Below are positions 8,179 through 17,000 of a DNA stretch of 35,634 bases, one piece after another (the stretch's first letter is position 1; every line of letters starts with the position of its first letter). The notes beneath the pieces were generated by a model. It was given only the letters and a program-made list of their open reading frames with translations, ran no database searches and was not told the origin of the DNA. The position numbers and the translations under genes were made by a program. Source of the DNA: Rugamonas fusca (GTDB lineage: Bacteria > Pseudomonadota > Gammaproteobacteria > Burkholderiales > Burkholderiaceae_D); the NCBI RefSeq assembly GCF_014042365.1, contig NZ_JACEZS010000039.1, positions 1 through 35,634 of the forward strand. Direction: 5' to 3'.

Positions 8179-9051
8179 CTACCGGCCGCGCCGGTATTCG
8201 GGGAACATTTCCTTCAACAAGAACGCCGTCAGTTCCGGCTCGTCCTGCTTGCGGGCGCTCATCACGATGACCTTGCCCAGCCGCTGCGATTCCCAAGGGA
8301 AGTCGCCCGGGTGGTCCTTGCGGATAATTTCAATCATCTTCTTCACGATCGCCGTTTCCAGGTCCGGCCAGTCGCCCACTTCCACGTGGACCTGCTGGGT
8401 CCAGTTGCGGCGGAAATTCGTGTTCCAGCCCCGGAACTTGACCTCGGCGCCGTGGTAGGTGCGGTCGGCGATCGAGAACAAGCCACCCGTGTCATCCCGG
8501 TCACGGCCGTTCGAGCGGCCCTGGGCGCCGGCGATGTTGGCCTTGGCGATGCGCATGGCGCGGTCGTTGTCGCTTTCGGGCGCCGGTTCGGCCGGCTGCG
8601 GGTTCTCGGCCGCGCGCTGGGCACGGCGCTTGGCGATCAGTTCCGACATATCCTGCTCGGGCGGCGGCTGCATGGGTGCCACCACGGGCGGCACATAGGT
8701 TTCCAGCTTGGGCCGGGCGGCGGCCGGCGGCGTGATGGTGGCGACGGCGCGCCTGGGCTGCGGCTGCGGCTTGACCTTGGCCAGCTCCGTCTTTTTCTGC
8801 GGCTTGTTGGGCTTGTCGGGTTTATTCGGCAACGGTGCGATATACACCATTTCCCCGCCCCCGCGCGGCGGCGTGCGGTGGAATGGCTCACTGGGCTTGA
8901 GGAAATAGTACAGCACGGCCACCAGGTGCAGGCCGATCGAGATGGCGATGCCGATCCGGTCCGACATGCGCTTGCGCCGGCCATAGCCATAGCCGTCGCG
9001 GGCAGGCAGGCGCTGGCCGCAGCTGTGGCAATACTCGGAATCTGCTGACAT
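8179..9051 (-). CDS. Unrecognised single-pass membrane protein with CxxC N-terminus and proline-rich, TonB-like linker
   Basis: I do not recognise the family. From the start at 9051 the 290-residue protein shows CHSC at residues 8-11, a basic stretch, one hydrophobic segment (about 30-48), then a long linker rich in Pro, Lys and Ala (NKPDKPNKPQKK, KPQPQPRR), and a C-terminal domain of about 100 residues with alternating hydrophobic and charged positions (QVHVEVGDWPDLETAIVKKM). The topology recalls TonB, with a short cytoplasmic N-terminus, one membrane anchor and a periplasm-spanning linker, but no ExbB/ExbD genes are nearby and the end domain does not show an obvious TonB signature. The reading frame extends 27 codons upstream; I prefer the later ATG because the N-terminus then begins directly before the CxxC. 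Confidence 0.7.
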   Translation of the reverse strand: MSADSEYCHSCGQRLPARDGYGYGRRKRMSDRIGIAISIGLHLVAVLYYFLKPSEPFHRTPPRGGGEMVYIAPLPNKPDKPNKPQKKTELAKVKPQPQPRRAVATITPPAAARPKLETYVPPVVAPMQPPPEQDMSELIAKRRAQRAAENPQPAEPAPESDNDRAMRIAKANIAGAQGRSNGRDRDDTGGLFSIADRTYHGAEVKFRGWNTNFRRNWTQQVHVEVGDWPDLETAIVKKMIEIIRKDHPGDFPWESQRLGKVIVMSARKQDEPELTAFLLKEMFPEYRRGR

Positions 9052-9207
9052 CGTGTGCGTATCGTCGTGCAAGAGCAAACCTTCGTGGAGCGTGATCGTC
9101 AAAATGCGGTCATAGTGCCAGAGTCCCGCCATTTTTGGAACCGCGCCGCCAGGCCGGCGCCGCCCCGCGCCGGGGTGGAGGGGGCGCGCAGGTGGGCCAG
9201 CCTGAGT

Positions 9208-9224
9208 TCCGGTAGCTTACCGGA
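9208..9224. other. Short palindrome in the spacer upstream of the proline-rich gene
   Basis: The 212-base spacer 9052-9263 contains the perfect palindrome TCCGGTA-GCT-TACCGGA. It could be an operator half-site pair or a small hairpin. Nothing else in the spacer is clearly recognisable; the stretch around 9140-9190 is very GC-rich. Confidence 0.4.
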
Positions 9225-9263
9225 GCTTGGTCTTGATGAATGTTACGGTATGTATCAACACCG

Positions 9264-11174
9264 CTACATGGTGACGCGCGGCTCGGCCGGCTGGGAGGAA
9301 AGATCAGCGCCGGCCTCGGAGCGGCGGCGCGGCGCGCGCCGTGGCGCGTCGGGGATCTGGGCAAACATGGCGGAAACACAACGGTCAGCGTCGAGCACCT
9401 GGCGCGAGCGCAACATGGGGCGCGGCAACGCATGGGTGTAGTAGTGCGGCCCCTCGACGGGGAAACCGAGCGCCCAGATGTTGGCGGCCGGCTGGCCGCT
9501 GGCGTTGCGCGGGTGGCCATCGTGGTCGATGTCAATGCCGCCCGGGTGGAACACGCCGTTGTAATACGGCCGCACCATGCCGCGCCGCATCAGGTTCTGG
9601 GTGAACGGCGAATCGTCCGTTTCCGGGTAGAACGCGTCCAGCCGCGCCACCACCAGCACGTCGAACGGCTGGCGCTCCTGGCGGGTGCCGAAGCGGGTTT
9701 GCAGCACGAACGTCGATTCGTTCTCGTCGTTGCCGATCACGCCGTTGGGGCCGGAGGCGATCTGCACCACGCCCGCGTCCAGCAGCGCCAGCAACTCCTC
9801 GTTGCGGTGCCGCGGCGGCCCGAATGCAATGCGGTTGATGATGGGGTGGTAGACGTTAAGGAACTTGCGGTGCGAGGCCGGCGTGAGCCCGCCGAATTCC
9901 AGCGCCGCCTGCAGGCTGGCGCGCACGTCGCGCAGCACGTCGGTGGCCGCCTTGACGGGACTGTCCACGTTGCCCTTGTGGGCTTCGGCCAGGTCGTCCA
10001 CCAGCCAGCGGCGGAAGTAGGCGCGGAATTCGTCGAGCGAGCCAAACTCGCGCCCCCGCAACGGGAACAGCAAGCCCTCGACGATGTCGGCCTCGGGCTG
10101 GCCCAGCACGTAGCTGGCCGGGTCGGGCGCGCGGCCATCCACGGTGGTGTGATAGACGTAGCCCATTTCCTGCTTGAGCAGGGGCAGCAGTTGCACATCG
10201 AAATCAAGCTGGCGGCTGCCGCGCTCGCGCTGGGCCTGGTGGCGCAGCGCTTCGATCGCTTCGGGCGTGAAGAACAGCGGCCGGTGGCGGCCATCGAGGC
10301 CCTTCTGGTTCAGGCCGCGCGCCGCATAGGGCAGGCACAGGCGCGAGCACAGCAGCAGCTTCGGCTCGCGTCCCGACTTTTCGTAGTGCAGGCCGCGCGC
10401 GTCGCGCACGAAGGCGCCGCCCCGCCCCACCGTCAGTTCCGCGATCACGTCGTGCGCGCTCAGGCCCAGGCCCTGGATGGCCACGCGCGCGTCGGTACTG
10501 ATCCGCACCAGTTGCTCCAGCGGGTAGATGTGGCGGTAGTAGCCGAGCCGGCTGTTGTAGCGCGCATGGTCCTGGGCAAACTGGCGGCACCACGCGTCAT
10601 GGTCGCTGAGCACGTTGTTGCCGTGGCCCGTGGCAAGGAACACGAAATCACTCAGGATGATGAAGCCGCTTTCCAGCTCGACCACGCAGCGCCCGTCGGG
10701 CTGCTGCCACAGGTCGTGCGCGCGCAGCCGGTGGTGGGTGAGCGTGACGCCGGCCGGCAGGCTGGTCACCAGTTGCTCGTAGCCCCAGGTCAGGTATTCG
10801 CCCAGCAGGCGGCGCGGCAGGTAGTCCAGCTCGCCGATCTCGGCCCCGGCCCCGGTCGCGCCGATGCGGTAATACTGCTCGCCCACGCGCCGGTAGCCCA
10901 CGTCGCGCGCCCATTGCGTCAGCGAAGGCGCGGCGCACACGGGGCCGTCCTTGACCACGCCCGGCGCCGGAAACAGGGTGACCTGGCTGGCGATGGTGTT
11001 GATCAGCAAGTGCTGGGGCTGGCGCGCCGAGTGCACGCCCTGCCCGCATTCGCCCGGTTCGACCAGGACCAGGTCGATCAGCAGGTCGCGGCCCCGGATC
11101 ATGGCCGCCAGCCGCTCCAGAACGCTGAGCCCGCGCGGCCCCATGCCGATGATGGTGACGGTGTATCGCTTCAT
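9264..11174 (-). CDS. FAD/NAD(P)-binding oxidoreductase-like protein of unknown substrate
   Basis: The 636-residue protein begins with a dinucleotide-binding fold: VTIIGMGPRGLSVLERL, with GxGxxG at residues 10-15, then an acidic end of the second strand (LVLVEPGE). A second nucleotide-binding-like segment, VAIQGLGLSAHDVIAEL, occurs about a third of the way in. This resembles the FAD-NAD(P)-binding family (PF13454 type) related to flavin monooxygenases, but no substrate can be named. The start follows a very strong AAGGAGGGG site; a TTG six codons earlier is less likely. It lies 74 bases after the RND permease gene on the same strand, so it may belong to that operon. No signal peptide is seen. 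Confidence 0.8.
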   Translation of the reverse strand: MKRYTVTIIGMGPRGLSVLERLAAMIRGRDLLIDLVLVEPGECGQGVHSARQPQHLLINTIASQVTLFPAPGVVKDGPVCAAPSLTQWARDVGYRRVGEQYYRIGATGAGAEIGELDYLPRRLLGEYLTWGYEQLVTSLPAGVTLTHHRLRAHDLWQQPDGRCVVELESGFIILSDFVFLATGHGNNVLSDHDAWCRQFAQDHARYNSRLGYYRHIYPLEQLVRISTDARVAIQGLGLSAHDVIAELTVGRGGAFVRDARGLHYEKSGREPKLLLCSRLCLPYAARGLNQKGLDGRHRPLFFTPEAIEALRHQAQRERGSRQLDFDVQLLPLLKQEMGYVYHTTVDGRAPDPASYVLGQPEADIVEGLLFPLRGREFGSLDEFRAYFRRWLVDDLAEAHKGNVDSPVKAATDVLRDVRASLQAALEFGGLTPASHRKFLNVYHPIINRIAFGPPRHRNEELLALLDAGVVQIASGPNGVIGNDENESTFVLQTRFGTRQERQPFDVLVVARLDAFYPETDDSPFTQNLMRRGMVRPYYNGVFHPGGIDIDHDGHPRNASGQPAANIWALGFPVEGPHYYTHALPRPMLRSRQVLDADRCVSAMFAQIPDAPRRAPRRRSEAGADLSSQPAEPRVTM

Positions 11175-11181
11175 CGCCCCT

Positions 11182-11208
11182 CCTTGCTGCAAGGAAAAAA
11201 GACCTTGC
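11182..11208 (-). promoter_or_regulatory. Leader hairpin adjoining the Shine-Dalgarno of the FAD protein gene
   Basis: On the minus strand GCAAGG (11208-11203), an 8-base T-rich loop and CCTTGC (11194-11189) form a 6-base stem. One base later GCAAGG recurs (11187-11182) as the start of the Shine-Dalgarno AAGGAGG. The middle element can pair with the upstream copy, or alternatively with the downstream copy as a 5-base CCTTG/CAAGG stem that hides the ribosome site. The repeats are directly visible; a regulatory role is inference. Confidence 0.4.
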
Positions 11209-11248
11209 CTATGATACGGAGGGGTCCATCAGCGCGGCTTGTGGCCGC

Positions 11249-14200
11249 TCAATGCTTGATAGTATTGACAGCTTTTAATGCAACAGTGCTACCGATTGGC
11301 GGTTCGCCGGCCAGCACGTCGTCAGCCATGGGGCCGCTGCCGCTGTATTTGTCGAGGAACAGGTAGATCACGGGCGTGATGTAGAGCGTGATCACTTGCG
11401 AGAACACCAGACCACCCACCACGGCCAGGCCCAGCGGCTGGCGCAGTTCCGCGCCCGCGCCCAGGCCCAGCGCGATCGGCAAGGCGCCCATCAGGGCCGC
11501 CATGGTGGTCATCATGATGGGGCGGAAGCGCAGGATGCACGCTTCGCGGATGGCTGCGGCCGGCGTCATGCCCGCCTCCCGCTGCGCGTGCAGGGCGAAG
11601 TCGATCATCATGATGGCGTTCTTCTTGACGATGCCGATCAGCATCAGGATGCCGATGATGGCGATCATGGTCAGGTCCAGGTTGAACATGCGCAAGGTCA
11701 GCAGCGCGCCCACGGCGGCCGACGGCAGGCCGGCCAGGATGGTGAGCGGGTGGATGAAGCTTTCGTACAGCACGCCGAGCAGCACGTAGATCACGCCCAG
11801 CGCGGCCACGATCAGGATCACCTGGCTGCCTTGCGAGCTCTGGAACACGGCCGCGTCGCCGCCGTAGCTGGTGATGATGGAGGCCGGCAAGTTCATGGCC
11901 GCGCCCATCTTGTCGATCTTGGCCGTGGCCACGCCCAGCGGTACATTCGGCGCCAGGTTGAATGACAGCGTGATCGCCTGCAACTGGCCCTGGTGGTTGA
12001 CGGCAGTGGGCCCCACCGTGCGCTCGACCGTGGCGAAGCTCGACAGCTGCACCAGCTGGCCGGCCTTGTTGCGCACCGAGATGCGGGTCAGCGCGTCGTC
12101 GAACTGGCGGTCTTCGTTGGCCGCTTCCAGGATCACGAAATAGCTGGCGGCCGACGAGTAAATGGTCGATACCTGGCGCTCGCCGAAGGCCAGGTAGAGC
12201 GCGGTGCGCACGTCGGCGATCTGCACGCCCAGGTTGTTGGCCTTGTCGCGGTCGATCTTGAGCGACGCTTGCAGGCCGCGGTTCTGGGCGTCGCTGGTGA
12301 CGTCGCGGAAATCGTTGTCGGCGCGCATGCGGTCGAGGAACTTGGTGGCCCAGTCACCGAGCGCATCCGGGCTCACCGATTGCAGCGTGTACTGGTAGCG
12401 GCTCTTGCTGGGCCGGCCACCGAGCTGCAGGTTCTGGATCGGGCTCAGGTAGACGGCCACGCCGGGGATGGCGCGCGTGGCCTTGCGCAGGCTGTCCAGC
12501 ACTTGCGGCATGTTGGCGCGCTGGTCGCGCGGCTTGAGCACGAGGAACATGCGGCCGCTGTTGCCGCCGCTGACGAAGGAGGTCACGTCCTGCACGTTGG
12601 GATCGGCCTTGATGACGTTGGCCACCTTTTCCTGCAAGGCCATCAGGGCCGACGACGAGATATCTTCCGCCGCTTCCGTCGTCACGCGGATCTGGCCCAG
12701 GTCTTCCTCGGGGAAAAAGCCCTTGGGGATGGTCACGTACAGCACCACCGTCAGCGCGAACGTACCCAGCGCGATCAACAGCACCACGGTGCGGTGCGCC
12801 AGCGCCACGTCCAGCGTGGCCGCGTAACCGTGGCGCAGGCGCGAGAAGCCGGCCTCGAACCAGCGGCCGATGAAGGTATCGTCGCCCTCGGCGTCGTGCG
12901 AATCGGCCGGCAGCAAACGGCTGGCCAGCATGGGCACCAGCGTCAGCGAGACGATGGCGGACACCAGGATAGACAGCGAGACAACGACGGCGAATTCATG
13001 GAACAGCAAGCCTATCGTGCCGGGCATGAAGAAGATGGGAATAAACACGGCCACCAGCGAAATGGAAATCGAGACGATGGTGAAGCCCATCTCGCGCGCC
13101 CCGATCAAGGCAGCCTGCAACGGTTTCTTGCCCAGTTCGATATGGCGCACGATGTTCTCCAGCACCACGATGGCGTCGTCCACCACCAGGCCCACGGCCA
13201 GCGTGATGCCGAGCAGCGACACGTTGTCCAGGCTGTAGCCAAACGCGTACAGCAAAGCCAGCGCACCGAGCAGCGAAATCGGCATGGTGATGGCGGGAAT
13301 AAAGGTAGCGGCCGCGCGGCGCAGGAACAGGAAGATCACCAGCACCACCAGGCCCACGGTCAGCGCCAGCGTGATGTTGACGTCGTGGATGGCGTCGCGG
13401 ATGGAGACGGAGCGGTCGTTGACGAGGTTGATCTTGATCGAGCTGGGCAACTGGGCCAGGAAGCGCGGCAGCAACTGGCGCACGCCATCGACCACCTGCA
13501 CCGTGTTGGCGTTGGGCTGGCGCTGCACCAGCAGCACGATGGAGCGCTCGCCGTTGTAGCTGCCGGCCGTCTTGACGGACTGGTAGCTGTCCTCCACCGT
13601 GGCCACGTCCTTCAGGCGCACCGGCTGGCCATTGCGGGTGGCCACGATCAGCTCGGCGAACTCGGACGCCTTCATCAGCTGGGCGTTGCCCTGGATGGTG
13701 AGGGTCTGGCTGGGGCCGTCCAAAATGCCCAGCGGGCTGTTGGCGTTGGCGGCCTTAACGGCGGCCGCCAGTTCATCGAGCGTCAGGTTGCGCGCGTTGA
13801 GCTGGTCGGTGCGGGCGCGGATGCGCACGGCGAAACGCTTCTGGCCATTCACGCTGACCTGGGCCACGCCGGGCAAGGTGGACAGGCTGGGCGCGATCAG
13901 GTTTTCCGCGTAATCGTTCAGCTCAGACAGGCTCAGCGACGGCGACGTCATCGTCATGAACAGCACGGGCGCGTCGGCCGGGTTGACCTTGCGGTAGGAC
14001 GGCAGTTCCGTCATTTCCTGCGGCAGCGAGCGCTGGGCCCGCAACAGGGCTGCCTGCACGTCCACGGCCGCCGCGTTGACGTCGATCGACGGGTCGAATT
14101 CCAGCGTGAGCGAAGTGGTGCCCAGCGTACTGGTGGAGGTGATCAGGTTCAGGCCGGCGATGGTGGAGAACTGCTTTTCCAGCGGCAATGCGACGGACGA

Positions 14201-14380
14201 GGCCATCGTGTCCGGACTGGCGCCGGGCAGGTCGGCGTTGACGTTGATGACGGGCGTGTTAAAGCTGGGCAGCGCCGCCACCGGGATGCTGGTGTAGGCC
14301 AGCACGCCCGCCAGGATCAGCGACAGCGACAGCAGCACCACCATCACGGGGCGGCGTATGCACAGTTCGGACAGGTTCAT
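11249..14380 (-). CDS. RND-family efflux pump inner-membrane permease (HAE1 / MdtB-like)
   Basis: This 1043-residue protein has the standard length and layout of proton-driven RND drug exporters: an N-terminal membrane helix, a periplasmic porter half, a helix bundle and the repeat of this plan. The proton-relay aspartates are in GLVVDDAIVVLENIV on the fourth helix. The N-terminus (MNLSELCIRRPV) and the lack of extra cysteines or metal-binding methionine clusters suit a drug or small-molecule exporter of the MdtB/MuxB branch rather than a metal pump. Its ATG overlaps the adaptor stop (ATGA). No outer-membrane channel gene is nearby, so it probably uses a TolC-like channel encoded elsewhere. 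Confidence 0.93.
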   Translation of the reverse strand: MNLSELCIRRPVMVVLLSLSLILAGVLAYTSIPVAALPSFNTPVINVNADLPGASPDTMASSVALPLEKQFSTIAGLNLITSTSTLGTTSLTLEFDPSIDVNAAAVDVQAALLRAQRSLPQEMTELPSYRKVNPADAPVLFMTMTSPSLSLSELNDYAENLIAPSLSTLPGVAQVSVNGQKRFAVRIRARTDQLNARNLTLDELAAAVKAANANSPLGILDGPSQTLTIQGNAQLMKASEFAELIVATRNGQPVRLKDVATVEDSYQSVKTAGSYNGERSIVLLVQRQPNANTVQVVDGVRQLLPRFLAQLPSSIKINLVNDRSVSIRDAIHDVNITLALTVGLVVLVIFLFLRRAAATFIPAITMPISLLGALALLYAFGYSLDNVSLLGITLAVGLVVDDAIVVLENIVRHIELGKKPLQAALIGAREMGFTIVSISISLVAVFIPIFFMPGTIGLLFHEFAVVVSLSILVSAIVSLTLVPMLASRLLPADSHDAEGDDTFIGRWFEAGFSRLRHGYAATLDVALAHRTVVLLIALGTFALTVVLYVTIPKGFFPEEDLGQIRVTTEAAEDISSSALMALQEKVANVIKADPNVQDVTSFVSGGNSGRMFLVLKPRDQRANMPQVLDSLRKATRAIPGVAVYLSPIQNLQLGGRPSKSRYQYTLQSVSPDALGDWATKFLDRMRADNDFRDVTSDAQNRGLQASLKIDRDKANNLGVQIADVRTALYLAFGERQVSTIYSSAASYFVILEAANEDRQFDDALTRISVRNKAGQLVQLSSFATVERTVGPTAVNHQGQLQAITLSFNLAPNVPLGVATAKIDKMGAAMNLPASIITSYGGDAAVFQSSQGSQVILIVAALGVIYVLLGVLYESFIHPLTILAGLPSAAVGALLTLRMFNLDLTMIAIIGILMLIGIVKKNAIMMIDFALHAQREAGMTPAAAIREACILRFRPIMMTTMAALMGALPIALGLGAGAELRQPLGLAVVGGLVFSQVITLYITPVIYLFLDKYSGSGPMADDVLAGEPPIGSTVALKAVNTIKH

Positions 14381-15546
14381 TCCGCCTTACCCTTTTCCGC
14401 CACGGGCGCGGCCTGGGCCGACGCGGTGTCGCGCCCGCCCGCCCCAACCGGCTTGACCTTACCGCCGGGCCGCAGGTTCTGCTTGCCTTCCACGATCACT
14501 TGCGCCTCGCCCGTCAGGCCGGAGACGACTGCGTCGGTACCGAACGCGTACAGGCGCTGGACGGGATTGGTCTTGGCCGTCTTGTCCGGCGCCACCGTGT
14601 AGACGAAGGTGCCGCGCGTGTTGCTGATGATCGCGTTTTGCGGCACCACCAGCGCGTCCTTGAGCGTGCGCACGGTCAGGCGGGCGTTCACGTACTGGCC
14701 CGGCCACAGCTGGGTGTCCACATTGGCGAAGCGGGCCTTCACGCGGATCACGCCGGCCAGGGGATCGACCGTGTTGTCGACGAAACTGAGCGCGCCAGCG
14801 AGCGTGGCACCGTTGGCGCCGGCCGTCACCTGCACCGGCACGCTGCCGGCGCGCTGGGCCGCCAGCACGTCGGCCAGGGCACTCTCGGGCAAGGTGAAGG
14901 CGACCGTGATCGGGTCGAGCTGGGTGATGCTGGTCAGCGACGTGTTCAGCTGCACCAGGCTGCCAGGGTAGACGTTGATGGCGCCCACCCGGCCCGCCAT
15001 TGGCGCACGGATGGCCGTGTAGCTGGCGTCCACGCCGGCCGAACGGGCGGCGGCCGCATCGGCCTGCATCAGCGCGCGGGCCGCTTCGACCTGGCTCTTG
15101 AGCGTATCGACGGCGCCCTGGGCGATGAAGTTCTTGCTCAACAATTCCTGGCTGCGCTGGTACTGGCGCTGCAGGTCGGCCAGTGACGCCTGGTCGCGCG
15201 CCACCTGGGCTTGGGCCTTGTCCACGTTGGCGCGCGCGCTGCGGTCATCGAGCGTGAACATCAGCTCGCCCGCGCGCACGAACTGTCCCTCCTTGATGTG
15301 GACCTTGGCGATGGTGCTGGTCGTTTGCGGATGCAGGTCCACCGTGCTGATCGGGGTGACGGTGCCGTTGGCCTGCAAGATCACGGGCACGTCCTGGCGC
15401 CGCGGCGTGATCACGCTGACCGTGGTCGGGCCTTGCGCGCCGGACTTGGCCGGCGCCGGCGCACCGGCCGGGTGGGTGAAGTGCCAGACGCCATAGCCGG
15501 CCACGATGACCGCACCGGCCAGGAATGCGAGGGAGGATGTTTTCAT
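14377..15546 (-). CDS. RND efflux periplasmic adaptor (membrane fusion protein, MdtA-like)
   Basis: The adaptor links the RND permease to an outer-membrane channel. From MKTSSLAFLAG the protein is 389 residues with an N-terminal membrane anchor (about residues 5-22) and no lipobox cysteine. It then has a lipoyl-like half (TVTPISTVDLHPQTTSTIAK), a coiled-coil hairpin rich in Gln, Ala and Arg, and the beta-barrel region (IRAPMAGRVGAINVYPGSLV). The frame is open 26 codons further upstream but the chosen ATG starts the typical hydrophobic anchor. It overlaps the permease gene by 4 bases and follows the sensor kinase gene by 92 bases. Confidence 0.92.
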   Translation of the reverse strand: MKTSSLAFLAGAVIVAGYGVWHFTHPAGAPAPAKSGAQGPTTVSVITPRRQDVPVILQANGTVTPISTVDLHPQTTSTIAKVHIKEGQFVRAGELMFTLDDRSARANVDKAQAQVARDQASLADLQRQYQRSQELLSKNFIAQGAVDTLKSQVEAARALMQADAAAARSAGVDASYTAIRAPMAGRVGAINVYPGSLVQLNTSLTSITQLDPITVAFTLPESALADVLAAQRAGSVPVQVTAGANGATLAGALSFVDNTVDPLAGVIRVKARFANVDTQLWPGQYVNARLTVRTLKDALVVPQNAIISNTRGTFVYTVAPDKTAKTNPVQRLYAFGTDAVVSGLTGEAQVIVEGKQNLRPGGKVKPVGAGGRDTASAQAAPVAEKGKAE

Positions 15547-15638
15547 GTTGGTCGAGAGTGTTGCCGCCAGGCATAAGCGAAGCATTGTCGCATATTCATT
15601 CATGGGGCGCCGGGGCGCCGCCACGGGGGATGGACGGC

Positions 15639-17000
15639 TCAGCGGCCGGCGTAGTATTCGGGCACGATCAGCGTCACTTCCAGCCCGCCTTGCGCATGGT
15701 TGGCCAACATCAGGCTGGCGCCGTGCTGCTCGGCGATGTTGCGGGCGATGGTCAGGCCCAGGCCGGTGCCACCGGACGCGCGCGAACGCGACGATTCGAT
15801 GCGGTAGAACGGTTCGAACACGCGCGCCATCTGTTCCGGCGCGATGCCGGGGCCGCCGTCACGGATGCGGATACGGGCCGCGCCCACCATGCGCTCCACT
15901 GTCACGTGCGCGTACTGGCCATACTTGACGGCGTTGTCGAGCAGGTTGACCAGGCAGCGCCGGATCGCCAGCGGCCGGCCCATCAGCGCCATGGCGGCCT
16001 GGCCTTTCAGGTCGACCTGCTGGCCGCTGTCGGCCGCGTCCGAGCACACGCTGTCGAGCAGCGAATCGAGGTCCAGCGCCTGCATGGTTTCCGTCGTGTC
16101 CATGCTGCGCGCCAGGTCCAGCCCTTCCTTGACCATTTGCTGCATGGCCGACAGGTCGTCCACCAGCCGCTGCTGCAATTCCTCGTCGCGCACTTTTTCC
16201 AGCCGCAGGCGCAAGCGCGTCAGCGGCGTCTGCAAATCGTGGGTGATGGCGGCCAGCATTTCGGTGCGCTGGGAAATGTGCTGGCGGATGCGGGCCTGCA
16301 TGGCGTTGAACGCGCCGGCCGCCTGGCGGATCTCGGACGCGCCGCTGATGGCCAGCGGCGGGCGGTTGATGTCGTTACCGAGGTCCTTGGCCGCCTGCGC
16401 CAGCTGCTTGAGCGGACGCATGGCCATGCGCGCCACGAAATACGCGAGCACGGCGATGCTGAGCAGGAAAGGCAGCAAGGTCAGCGGCTCGTTACGGCCG
16501 CCACCGGGCGGCGGGCGCGGCGGCAGCACGGACAGCTTCATCATGGCGCCGTCATGCATGCGCACCAGCATGGTTTCGCAGGTGCCGTGCCATTGCCGGG
16601 GGCCGAACATGGTGATGGGCTTGCGCGGCTGGTCGCATTCGGCCGGCCGTTCGGCCAGTGGGTGGAGCGTGAAGCCGGTGCCCAGCCGGTCCTGCAGGGC
16701 GTGCGTGAATTCCGTGGCCGGCAAGGCTTGGGCGGCGGCGATGGCCGCAGCGGCCGGTTCCAGCCGCACGCTGCCACGGCTGGCCACGCGCAGGTAGGTC
16801 GCGCGCGAGGCCGCGGGCACCACGTCGGCCGTCGTGATGAGCTGCTCGGCGCGCTCGAGCGCGTGGAAATCGCGGTAGCGTTCCAGCGTGCGCGTGCGTT
16901 CGGTCACGGCCAGCCATTGGGTCAGCGCGGCCGAGGCGATGATGCCCAGCAGCAGGACCAGGAACACGCGCCCGGTCATCGACCCGATGAAGGCTTTCAC
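15639..17000 (-). CDS. Two-component sensor histidine kinase
   Basis: This 453-residue membrane kinase has two hydrophobic segments (about residues 10-30 and 174-190) flanking a periplasmic sensor domain of some 140 residues, then a HAMP region and the kinase core. The phosphoacceptor is His254 in AAITHDLQTPLTRL. ATP-binding boxes follow: N-box CLVNLLDNAVKYG, G1 IRDGGPGIAPE, F FEPFYR and G2 GTGLGLTIARN. The sensor domain carries two cysteines (122 and 141) that could form a disulfide. Its ATG overlaps the response regulator stop by 4 bases (ATGA). The position before the pump genes suggests it controls them. Confidence 0.94.
   Translation of the reverse strand: MKAFIGSMTGRVFLVLLLGIIASAALTQWLAVTERTRTLERYRDFHALERAEQLITTADVVPAASRATYLRVASRGSVRLEPAAAAIAAAQALPATEFTHALQDRLGTGFTLHPLAERPAECDQPRKPITMFGPRQWHGTCETMLVRMHDGAMMKLSVLPPRPPPGGGRNEPLTLLPFLLSIAVLAYFVARMAMRPLKQLAQAAKDLGNDINRPPLAISGASEIRQAAGAFNAMQARIRQHISQRTEMLAAITHDLQTPLTRLRLRLEKVRDEELQQRLVDDLSAMQQMVKEGLDLARSMDTTETMQALDLDSLLDSVCSDAADSGQQVDLKGQAAMALMGRPLAIRRCLVNLLDNAVKYGQYAHVTVERMVGAARIRIRDGGPGIAPEQMARVFEPFYRIESSRSRASGGTGLGLTIARNIAEQHGASLMLANHAQGGLEVTLIVPEYYAGR

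Noticed and set aside
9052..9263. A promoter for the proline-rich gene based on TTGATA near 9255
   Set aside because: No acceptable -10 hexamer lies 16-18 bases downstream on the minus strand.
11993..14602. An 869-codon plus-strand frame opposite the RND permease
   Set aside because: Same reason: antisense shadow with no recognisable domain and biased His/Arg/Gln composition.
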